Assembly (NCBI GenBank): GCA_050115555.1
Contig: JASFQI010000109.1
Coordinates: 1-13,682, forward strand
Reading direction: 5' to 3'
Length of the DNA stretch: 13,682 nucleotides
Source: JASFQI01 sp050115555
GTDB lineage: Bacteria; Desulfobacterota; DSM-4660; Desulfatiglandales; HGW-15
Shown: positions 8,063 to 13,682 of the stretch, piece after piece
How the letters are laid out: every line of letters begins with the position of its first letter
Position numbering within the stretch: position 1 is the stretch's first letter
The notes under the pieces: generated by a model
What the model was told of the DNA's origin: nothing
Databases searched by the model: none
Seen by the model: the letters and a program-made list of their open reading frames with translations, nothing else
Made by a program: the position numbers and the translations under genes

Positions 8063-8080
8063 CGACTGAGTACTCAGTCG
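8063..8080. promoter_or_regulatory. perfect 18-bp palindrome, probable TetR operator
   Basis: CGACTGAGTACTCAGTCG is a perfect inverted repeat with no spacer, the usual form of a TetR-family operator. It lies between the tetR start codon and the -10 box of the putative tetR promoter, covering the probable transcription start, so bound protein would block RNA polymerase. That TetR binds it is inferred from form and place. Confidence 0.75.
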
Positions 8081-8081
8081 G

Positions 8082-8111
8082 TTTTTACCTTTACTCGGGA
8101 ACTCTTGTCAA
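8082..8111 (-). promoter_or_regulatory. sigma-70-like promoter for the tetR-SulP cluster
   Basis: On the minus strand there is a perfect -35 TTGACA (8111-8106), an 18-base spacer and a -10-like TAAAAA (8087-8082, four of six consensus bases). The palindromic operator begins one base after the -10. Transcription would start near 8075-8078 and read into tetR. The weak -10 and long spacer suggest modest strength. Confidence 0.6.
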
Positions 8112-8663
8112 GAAAAAAATGAAGATTGAATCCCCCGCAGTCCCGCTGCAAACGGGACGGGGAATCCCAAATGATAAGGCATTTTCTGACATGAATATCG
8201 CTCGCTAACCCGCGGCGAGCTGCGGGGGTATGCGCATGCGAAGTATTTTCAATGGATGAGCAGCCGCCCGCCGCGCCAAGGAGGGATCTCTTCCTCGGGC
8301 CCATTCCAGGAAGGCCGCATCGCAGCATGGGGCTGTTTTTCGGGTAAAGAAACGGGCGCGTACGATGAGCCCGACAAAAAGGGATTCAGTTCGTAATTTC
8401 AAAGTGGACGACGCGGCAAAAAGACGAGAATCAGGGAATTAATTGTGAAAATTCTAAGGATTGAAGTGCTACCAACAGCCGGTGAGTAAATAATTGCAAT
8501 ATCTCCAAAATTGCAAAGGCTTCTATATCGTTACACAGTGATACATGAAAGGATAGTTCGGTGCCAAAATACTTTTTCATCATTATTATTGACATAGCCA
8601 GCCATTAGAGTGAGGATTGGGCCGAAATTTGTCATAGCAAAAGCCAGAACAGGGGGATTGTTT
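8112..8663. other. intergenic region of about 550 bp between divergent genes
   Basis: No convincing gene is present between the tetR promoter and the oxidoreductase gene. The left half is GC-rich and holds the hairpin at 8131-8163 and a GCTCGC/GCGAGC inverted repeat at 8200-8220. The right half, from about 8430, is AT-rich and carries two direct copies of AATTGCAA (8492-8499 and 8509-8516, 17 bases apart) and a TTGACA at 8589-8594 without a good -10. The right half probably contains the plus-strand control region for the oxidoreductase. Two short minus-strand frames here (8074-8328 and 8205-8402) have no family features. Confidence 0.5.
8131..8163. repeat. GC-rich inverted repeat upstream of the tetR promoter
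   Basis: GTCCCG (8140-8145) pairs with CGGGAC (8153-8158) across a seven-base loop, and TCCCC (8131-8135) pairs with GGGGA (8159-8163) outside it, giving about 11 pairs with an asymmetric four-base bulge. No T-run follows on either strand. It could be a second protein-binding site upstream of the tetR promoter or a remnant; its role is unknown. Confidence 0.4.
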
Positions 8664-8944
8664 ATGAAGCTGAAAAAATTGTGGCTTCACATCAATGGGG
8701 CGAATCGCATCATCGTTTGCGATCCAGAGAAGGATTCTCTTTCCGATATGCTGCGACGTATCGGCCTGACGAGCGTGAAAGTGGGCTGTAATACCGGTGT
8801 TTGAGGCTCCTGTTCCGTCCTTTTGAATGGTAAGGTTGTAAGTCATGCATCAAAAAACTAAAAAATATCGAAGAATACAGTGAAATTCTGACCCTTGAAG
8901 GCATTGGAACCCCGGAAAGGCTCCACCCTCTGCAAGCAGCATGG
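8664..8944 (+). pseudogene. broken 5' part of the aldehyde oxidoreductase gene ([2Fe-2S] domain)
   Basis: From the ATG at 8664 (AGGGGG seven bases upstream) the frame encodes the N-terminal plant-type ferredoxin domain of a Mop-like aldehyde oxidoreductase: MKLKKLWLHINGANR, then SVKVGCNTGV. It stops at TGA (8802-8804), exactly where the family has the second cluster ligand cysteine (CxxxxCGxC). Reading through gives GSCSVLLNGKVV; near 8838-8842 the sequence then moves into another frame, where KSCIKKLKNIEEYSEILTLEGIG continues straight into the main open frame. Adding one base (an A in GTAAG) would restore a family-like V-K-S-C, with TGC at 8846 as the fourth ligand. So there are two lesions within about 40 bases. 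They may be true inactivation, sequence errors, or one recoded UGA plus one error. The domain identity is clear. Confidence 0.8.
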
Positions 8945-11581
8945 ATGAACTGTGGTGCGATTCAATGTGGCTTTTGTACTCCGGGGTTTATCGTTTGCGC
9001 ATATGCCCTGCTGGCGGAGAAGGAGAACCCCTCACGGGAAGAAGCGCGTGATTGGTTCCAGAAGCATCGCAATGTCTGTCGTTGTACCGGCAATAAACAA
9101 ATCGTCGACGCAGTTTGTGCCGCTGCAAAGGTGGTCCGAGGAGAGGCTACCCTTGAAGACATTGCGTATCCGCTTCCAGAAGACCATGAGTACTATGGAA
9201 AGCCACTCGTTCGTCCCACGGCCCTTGCCAAGGTCACCGGGCTTGCGGACTACGGGGAAGATATCGCACTCAAAATGCCTGAGGAAACGCTTCATGCCGC
9301 TATCGCGCAGCCGAGAGTGGCGCATCATGCTCGGATCCTCAAGATCGATACGTCCGAGGCCGAGGTCATGCCCGGGGTGGTGAAAGTGATCACCCACGAA
9401 GACATCATGGCCAATGGGGGAACCAACCAAATGGCGGAGGCGAACCTCCTTGAGCGGAGCACGGTTCGCCTCCCCAGCCGCAAAATTTTGTGCGAGGACA
9501 AAATCTTCCGCTATGGCGATGTCGTGGCCCTGGCGATTGCGCACACCCCGGACCAAGCCCGCGCCGCGGCCACCAAGGTGAAGATCGAAATTGAAAAGCG
9601 TCTAGAGGTTCTCAATTTTCTGGATGCCTCGGACAAGGATGCGATCCGAGTTCACGAGGATACCCCCAACGTGTTCTGTATGCAGCCGGTGTTGAAGGGT
9701 GTCGCACTGGAGGATCCTGAAAAGGTCGCGGAGGTCCTGGACAGCTCAGCGCACAGCGTGCAAGGGAGCTTCTACTCCACCCGCGAGCCTCACCTGTCCA
9801 TTGAAGGCTGCACCGTTCAGGCCTACTTCGATGAGGACGGCTGTCTGACCTTTCAATGCAAGTCCCAGGGCCTTTATACATCCATCAGTCGAATCGGTAA
9901 CTCCGTGGGGGCGCCTCGGGATAAGCTTCGTATCATCGACAACTTCACCGGCGGTAGCTTCGGCTGGACCACGGATGCCGGAGACCTTTGCCTGGCCGGC
10001 GCTGCTGCCGTTGCAGTGAATGGGCCCGTTGCACTGAGCATGACCTATGAAGAACACCAGCACTTCAGCGGCAAGCGCTGCCCGTGCCACTCCAACGGTC
10101 GGGTGGCCTGCGACGAAGACGGAAAAATTACGGCTGCTGAGTTTGATTTCGGCATGGATCACGGGGCCTACTCATGGGGAGGAGACCACGTGATCGAGAA
10201 ACAGGTCCGGTTTGCTTTCTTCCCCTACTACGTGCCCCATGTCGCAGGACTGAGCCGCATGGCCAATACCAATCACACCTTCGGTACCGCCTATCGCAGC
10301 TATGGCTCTCCCCAGGCATACACCCTGTCCGAAGCCCTGATGGACATGCTGGCAGAGAAGGCAGGGATCGATCCCTTTGAGTTCAGGTTGCGAAATATCG
10401 CAAAACCGGGACAGGACAACCTCAACAGCTACCTGTTCAAAGAGTATCCCATGGAAGAGATGATGAAAAAGATGAAGCCCTATTACGAGAAAGCCGTGGC
10501 CGAGGCCAGGGCAGCGGGTACTCCGGAAAAGCGCAGAGGGGCCGGGATTGCCTGGGGCGGATTCAATGTCACGGAGGGAGGGACGGATCAGTGCACCGTG
10601 ACCCTGGAGCTGTCCCCGGACGACAAGATCGTGAAGTACGACACCTGGCAGGAAATGGGACAGGGCGGGGATATCGGGTCTCTAATGGTGACCCTGGAGG
10701 CGTTGAAGCCCATGGGGGTGACGCCTGAGCGTGTGCGACTGGTGCAGAACGACACGAAGCTGTGTCCGGACAGCGGGATGTCCGCGGCGAGTCGTTCCCA
10801 TTACATGAACGGCCTTGCCACCAGGCTGGCCGCTGAGAAGCTCATGAACGCGATGAGGAAACCGGACGGCACGTACAGGACTTATGAGGAGATGACCGCC
10901 CAAGGGATCGAGACTCGATACGAGGCCCAGCATAAAACCACCGCCACGCCCGTGGTGCGCCTGGATCCCAATACGGGGATCGGAGATTCCACTCCCGCCT
11001 ATACCTACGTCCTGAACCTGGCCGAGGTCGAGGTGGACACGGCGACCGGCAAAACCAGAGCGCTCCGTTTCGTCTGCGTGTATGATGTCGGAAAGATCGG
11101 CAACATTGCCGCGGTGAGCGGTCAGGCCTACGGTGGAATTTCTCACAGCATCGGATTCGCGCTCAGAGAGGAATACAACGATGTGAAGAAGCACACCAAC
11201 ATTGCTTCCAGCGGAGTTCCCTACATTCGGGACATCCCCGACGATATCATTCTCGTTCCCTGTGAAACTCCCCGTGAGGACGGCCCCTTTGGTTCCTCCG
11301 GGGCTTCCGAGGCCTTCCAGTCCTCCGGTCATGTGGCTGTTCTCAACGCGATCTACAATGCCTGCGGTGTGCGCATTTACGAGATGCCTGCAAGGCCTGA
11401 AAAGGTCAAGGCCGGCCTGGACGTCCTGGCCTCCGGTGGAAAAATCGAGCCCCCTGAGAAGTACTTCCTGGGTTCCGACCTGTATGAGGAGTTGAAAAAC
11501 ATTCAGGAAAATCCCGTGGAATTCCGGGGTGATGACATGTTCAACGCCTTGGGAGAAAGCCCGGGCGATCGGTTCTTCTAA
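8945..11581 (+). CDS. Mop-type molybdenum aldehyde oxidoreductase, main part (xanthine oxidase family)
   Basis: This 878-codon frame covers the second [2Fe-2S] domain and the whole molybdopterin part of an aldehyde oxidoreductase like that of Desulfovibrio gigas, which oxidises aldehydes to carboxylic acids. The cluster ligands are Cys8 and Cys11 (CGFC) and Cys45 and Cys47 (CRC). The Moco part shows GGSFGWTTDAG, AYRSYGSPQ, a GQGGD loop (QEMGQGGDIG) and Glu789 in GSSGASEAF, at the place of the family's catalytic glutamate. Joined to the fragment at 8664, the product would be about 970 residues, near the family size of about 900. The ATG at 8945 has no clear ribosome site and lies inside the domain, so it is not a natural start: the frame continues upstream without a stop to 8834. 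As written, the product would lack the first cluster and be inactive or unmade. The neighbours do not show the aldehyde substrate. Confidence 0.85.
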   Translation: MNCGAIQCGFCTPGFIVCAYALLAEKENPSREEARDWFQKHRNVCRCTGNKQIVDAVCAAAKVVRGEATLEDIAYPLPEDHEYYGKPLVRPTALAKVTGLADYGEDIALKMPEETLHAAIAQPRVAHHARILKIDTSEAEVMPGVVKVITHEDIMANGGTNQMAEANLLERSTVRLPSRKILCEDKIFRYGDVVALAIAHTPDQARAAATKVKIEIEKRLEVLNFLDASDKDAIRVHEDTPNVFCMQPVLKGVALEDPEKVAEVLDSSAHSVQGSFYSTREPHLSIEGCTVQAYFDEDGCLTFQCKSQGLYTSISRIGNSVGAPRDKLRIIDNFTGGSFGWTTDAGDLCLAGAAAVAVNGPVALSMTYEEHQHFSGKRCPCHSNGRVACDEDGKITAAEFDFGMDHGAYSWGGDHVIEKQVRFAFFPYYVPHVAGLSRMANTNHTFGTAYRSYGSPQAYTLSEALMDMLAEKAGIDPFEFRLRNIAKPGQDNLNSYLFKEYPMEEMMKKMKPYYEKAVAEARAAGTPEKRRGAGIAWGGFNVTEGGTDQCTVTLELSPDDKIVKYDTWQEMGQGGDIGSLMVTLEALKPMGVTPERVRLVQNDTKLCPDSGMSAASRSHYMNGLATRLAAEKLMNAMRKPDGTYRTYEEMTAQGIETRYEAQHKTTATPVVRLDPNTGIGDSTPAYTYVLNLAEVEVDTATGKTRALRFVCVYDVGKIGNIAAVSGQAYGGISHSIGFALREEYNDVKKHTNIASSGVPYIRDIPDDIILVPCETPREDGPFGSSGASEAFQSSGHVAVLNAIYNACGVRIYEMPARPEKVKAGLDVLASGGKIEPPEKYFLGSDLYEELKNIQENPVEFRGDDMFNALGESPGDRFF

Positions 11582-11616
11582 TCCAAACCGTTTCCGGCTG
11601 ATCACCAGACCCCAGC

Positions 11617-11682
11617 AAGGGCCGGACGCCTGAAGATCCCGGGCACCCATATCCCGTTGCCCGGCATTAGGTTCCGGCCCTT
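11617..11682. terminator. nested inverted repeat between convergent genes, probable two-way terminator
   Basis: AAGGGCCGGA (11617-11626) pairs perfectly with TCCGGCCCTT (11673-11682). Nested inside it, CCGGGCA (11639-11645) pairs with TGCCCGG (11658-11664) across a 12-base loop. The structure spans the 85-bp gap between the oxidoreductase stop (11581) and the stop of the minus-strand YdjM-type gene (11667), and its right arm covers that gene's last codons. The T-runs are short, so termination in either direction may be weak. Confidence 0.5.
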
Positions 11683-12698
11683 TGGTATGCCAGCGCCATG
11701 GTGGGCAGGGGTTTCCAGATTCGATTCCAGATCCAAGACAGTTGCCGCCAGTCCTGGCGTGCGTTCAGTCGTTCGTCCTTCAAAGGGACGGGATGCGAAT
11801 TCTCCATCCGTGCCACTTTGAATCGGAAAACATAGTTGGGTTCCGAACCCATACGCAGATCGGTCATGGCAATGGAATCACCTGCACGTGAAAAGGCGTA
11901 ATACCCCCGGGTGAACCAGCGCAGCTTGGCTACCGGCGGGTGTCCTTCCAACCCCCGAATCATCTCCAGGTTCCTGGGGTAATGCTCGATGATGAGGGGT
12001 GCCTCCCCATCGAGCAGGGAAAAATAGGTTTCAAAATAGCGGTCATGATCCATGCCTACAACCCGCCACAGCAGGGTCGTCAACGGTGCAGGAGAGGAAA
12101 GAATCCGGGAGTATGACACCTGCTGGCGAGCAAGCTTTTCCCGGACACTGTGCTCGACGAATTCCCGGGCACCGAATGCCCAGACCAGGTAGGTCACGCT
12201 GAGAACCAGTCCAAGGATATTCAGGCGATGCCCCAAAGACGAGCTTCTTCTGAGTGCAAGCGCTGCCAGGACACCGAACAGGACCGGCAACGTGACGAGA
12301 GGATCGATAATGAAAAGAACCGGCCACGCAAGGGGTGTGGTGTCAAAGGGCCAGAAAATCTGTGTCCCGTAGACGGTGAAAAAATCCAAAAGCACGCTGG
12401 TTTCCAGGACCAGGAAGCACAGAAGAAACCATCCTTTCCAATGTTTTTTCGTGGCTGAATGGACCTTCGTGATCACCCAGGCCATGAGCGGGGACAAGAG
12501 TGCCAGAAGAAACAAGGAATGGCTGAGCCCCCGATGGTAGACAAAGTCGTCCACAGGACCGCCAAGGGGAATAAACACATCCAGATCCGGAAGCGTTCCC
12601 AGAACGGCCCCCCAATACAGCGCTTTTCGTCCCACCTTTGGGCCGAGAACCGCCTCACCGCAAGCGGCACCGAACGTGAGTTGAGTCAAAGAGTCCAA
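11667..12698 (-). CDS. YdjM-type membrane-bound 'metal-dependent hydrolase'
   Basis: This 343-residue protein matches the YdjM/YbcI-like family often named membrane-bound metal-dependent hydrolase; no reaction is established for it. The N-terminus MDSLTQLTFGAACGEAVLG is typical, followed by LPDLD (36-40), YHRGLSHS (54-61) and LLDFFTVYG (103-111), whose Asp and His residues are the likely metal ligands. Several hydrophobic segments lie between about residues 60 and 180, followed by a long soluble C-terminal half of about 160 residues with no recognised domain. The start is TTG at 12698, since this frame has no ATG between it and an upstream stop and it gives the family N-terminus; GAGAAG lies about seven bases upstream. 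It is a single gene that converges on the oxidoreductase and diverges from the FmdE-like gene. The role in the cell is unknown. Confidence 0.87.
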   Translation of the reverse strand: MDSLTQLTFGAACGEAVLGPKVGRKALYWGAVLGTLPDLDVFIPLGGPVDDFVYHRGLSHSLFLLALLSPLMAWVITKVHSATKKHWKGWFLLCFLVLETSVLLDFFTVYGTQIFWPFDTTPLAWPVLFIIDPLVTLPVLFGVLAALALRRSSSLGHRLNILGLVLSVTYLVWAFGAREFVEHSVREKLARQQVSYSRILSSPAPLTTLLWRVVGMDHDRYFETYFSLLDGEAPLIIEHYPRNLEMIRGLEGHPPVAKLRWFTRGYYAFSRAGDSIAMTDLRMGSEPNYVFRFKVARMENSHPVPLKDERLNARQDWRQLSWIWNRIWKPLPTMALAYQRAGT

Positions 12699-12888
12699 GG
12701 TGTTCTTCTCATCATTTCATGAAGTTTCCGAAAGTAAATTGAATCCAATCACGGGCGGAGTGGAATATGAAACGTATTCACGGCTGTTTAAAGGTCCTGT
12801 GATTCTCCTGGTATACTGAAAAACGCATTTCCCGCTCATTGCTCATTCCGCTCAAAAGGGGGCGTAGAGAGACCGTCTGTGAACGCTC
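12699..12888. other. intergenic region between divergent genes
   Basis: This stretch separates the YdjM-type gene from the promoter of the FmdE-like gene and holds no gene I can support. There is a plus-strand extended -10-like TGGTATACT at 12809-12817 without a good -35, and a short run of three related units (GCTCATT twice, then GCTCA) near 12834-12854. No clear minus-strand promoter for the YdjM-type gene was found. Confidence 0.4.
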
Positions 12889-12917
12889 TTGACAACCCTT
12901 CGGGGCTATGTTTTAAC
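12889..12917 (+). promoter_or_regulatory. sigma-70-like promoter ahead of the FmdE-like gene or its leader RNA
   Basis: A perfect -35 TTGACA (12889-12894) is followed by a 17-base spacer and TTTAAC (12912-12917), which matches the -10 consensus at four of six bases. Transcription would begin near 12924, giving a leader of about 170 bases before the ATG at 13093. Confidence 0.55.
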
Positions 12918-12923
12918 GCATGT

Positions 12924-13037
12924 AAGAATCGCTCAGGGCAAGAAGCCCAGCATATAGCAACATCTCAACACCGAATGATTTGAATTTTGCCACGAAGGCG
13001 TCCCTTCCCAAGGAAGGACTCTTTCGTGGTTTTTTTT
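12924..13037 (+). ncRNA. candidate small RNA or attenuator leader
   Basis: Between the predicted start near 12924 and the T-run at 13030-13037 lies about 115 bases with two hairpins. The first is GGGC-AAGAA-GCCC (12936-12948), extended by GCT/AGC on the outside; the second is the intrinsic terminator at 12990-13037. This is the layout of either a free-standing small RNA or a leader that attenuates the FmdE-like gene. I do not recognise a known riboswitch or small-RNA family. The 5' end is inferred from the promoter only. Confidence 0.4.
12990..13037 (+). terminator. strong intrinsic terminator in the FmdE-gene leader
   Basis: CCACGAA (12990-12996) pairs with TTCGTGG (13023-13029). An inner TCCCTTCC pairs with GGAAGGA with one bulged base, and eight T residues follow (13030-13037). 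It is a textbook Rho-independent terminator on the plus strand. No plus-strand gene lies upstream within 1.4 kb, and the FmdE-like ATG is only 55 bases further on, so it probably acts on a leader or small RNA. Confidence 0.8.
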
Positions 13038-13092
13038 GGTGGGAAATCGGTTTCTTACGGTAAACATCGCACTCTGGAACGGAGGAAAAAGG

Positions 13093-13682
13093 ATGAAGCG
13101 AATCACAGCGATTTTTACATTTGCACTCGTAATGGCCCTCGCCTCTGCGGCACTGGCTTCGGACGCCATGTCCCCTTTGATCGAGCAGGCCATGCTAGAT
13201 CTCGAGGTGAAGAAAGGGAATCCAAAGCTCTGTGCCCTGACGGACGCCCCTTACGTGGCCTTGAACGGCAAGAGCTGCCCCGAGGTCGTGGACGTCATTC
13301 AGGATGCGACAGGTTGCTCTGTGGGCAAGAGGAACCTGCTTTTCTTTCAGCGGGCCAAGACCCATCCCCTCCTGGTGGCCCTACACCGGGAGGACAATGG
13401 GGAGACCGTGGTGATTCGTCACAACGGCGATTCTGCACAGACCCTTCGATTCAATATGAAAGGCGATTCCGTTTCGGAGCCGGCAAAGTTCGACGAAATT
13501 CGGAAAAAACTGAAAGGGGATGCCTTTACCGTGGTGACCCTTTTGAGCGCACATGCCAAGGGAGCACCCTATGACTTCCTCAAGTGCTGTGAGCACCACA
13601 ATCACTACTGCCCGGGTGTCACCTCGGGATATTTTATCGCCCATTTCATCCTGGACCGTTATCCCAAGGCCGCAGGAGAGCA
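13093..13682 (+). CDS. exported FmdE-like protein (partial, runs off the window)
   Basis: The frame opens at ATG 13093 with GGAGG about seven bases upstream and is still open at the window edge, giving 196 full codons. It begins with a signal peptide (MKRITAIFTFALVMALASA, probable cut after ALA near residue 22), so the mature protein should act in the periplasm. Near residues 167-185 it has CCEHHNHYCPGVTSGY followed by FILDRYP, matching the HxHxCPGxxxGY metal-binding region of the FmdE family, named for a subunit of formylmethanofuran dehydrogenase. Exported FmdE-like proteins are a separate branch of unknown function, so no reaction is claimed. The first part (NPKLCALTDAPYVALNGKSCPE) contains Cys residues that may also bind metal. 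The leader ahead of it carries a promoter and terminator, so expression may depend on read-through. Confidence 0.82.
   Translation, partial: MKRITAIFTFALVMALASAALASDAMSPLIEQAMLDLEVKKGNPKLCALTDAPYVALNGKSCPEVVDVIQDATGCSVGKRNLLFFQRAKTHPLLVALHREDNGETVVIRHNGDSAQTLRFNMKGDSVSEPAKFDEIRKKLKGDAFTVVTLLSAHAKGAPYDFLKCCEHHNHYCPGVTSGYFIAHFILDRYPKAAGE

Noticed and set aside
8200..8235. GC-rich inverted repeats (GCTCGC/GCGAGC, TGCGCATGCG) as a terminator
   Set aside because: No T-run follows on either strand and there is no gene end nearby to terminate.
8074..8402. Two short minus-strand frames between tetR and the oxidoreductase gene
   Set aside because: One covers the tetR promoter and operator; neither has a ribosome site or a recognisable product.
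8805..8850. Selenocysteine insertion element after the TGA at 8802
   Set aside because: Only a four-pair stem (CCTT/AAGG) could be drawn by eye and the one-base frame shift nearby favours gene decay or error. I keep selenocysteine only as a stated alternative.
10682..11650. Minus-strand open frame (322 codons) opposite the aldehyde oxidoreductase
   Set aside because: It lies antisense to the conserved Moco domain and its product has no recognisable family features.
12987..13574. Plus-strand open frame of 195 codons starting before the FmdE-like gene
   Set aside because: It begins inside the terminator stem and its product is arginine-rich without family features. The overlapping frame from 13093 has a ribosome site, a signal peptide and the FmdE motif.

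Overview
This window looks like chromosome of an anaerobic member of the Desulfobacterota (old Deltaproteobacteria, of sulfate-reducer or syntroph type). The call is an inference from gene content: a Mop-type molybdenum aldehyde oxidoreductase, an exported FmdE-like protein, a cytidylate-kinase-like response regulator, many lone receivers and a SulP transporter. The DNA is fairly GC-rich with long antisense open frames. No rRNA, tRNA, CRISPR array or insertion sequence was seen.

The left 8 kb is one minus-strand cluster, read from 8036 down to 91. In transcription order it encodes a TetR regulator (TTG start), a SulP anion transporter with a STAS tail and an unusual soluble insert, a three-part protein (degenerate cytidylate-kinase-like domain, BON-like domain, receiver), a Cache-type membrane histidine kinase, a lone receiver, a histidine-kinase-like protein with an intact His box but no recognisable ATP site, a second lone receiver, and a beta-carbonic anhydrase. 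Five of the seven junctions overlap or leave gaps of 25 bp or less, so the genes are probably co-transcribed and partly translationally coupled. A perfect 18-bp palindrome sits directly after the -10 of a TTGACA promoter ahead of tetR and is the likely TetR operator. The cluster combines anion (perhaps bicarbonate or sulfate) transport, CO2/bicarbonate interconversion and a phosphorelay with no DNA-binding output. My reading is that it senses and controls inorganic anion or carbon flux by protein-level signalling, with TetR as the transcriptional switch. The complete set is the best candidate here for an undescribed system.

The middle (8.1-11.6 kb, plus strand) holds a roughly 0.55-kb non-coding stretch and then an aldehyde oxidoreductase gene broken near its start. 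A TGA replaces a [2Fe-2S] ligand cysteine codon, and a one-base frame shift follows about 35 bases later; the remaining 878 codons are open and carry the key motifs. Either this is a recent pseudogene or there are local sequence errors. UGA read as selenocysteine is a less likely alternative.

The right end has a minus-strand YdjM-type membrane protein gene that converges on the oxidoreductase gene across a nested inverted repeat. Divergent from it is the start of an exported FmdE-like gene, cut by the window edge. Its 5' leader contains a sigma-70-like promoter, a small hairpin and a strong intrinsic terminator, so it holds either an attenuator or a separate small RNA.
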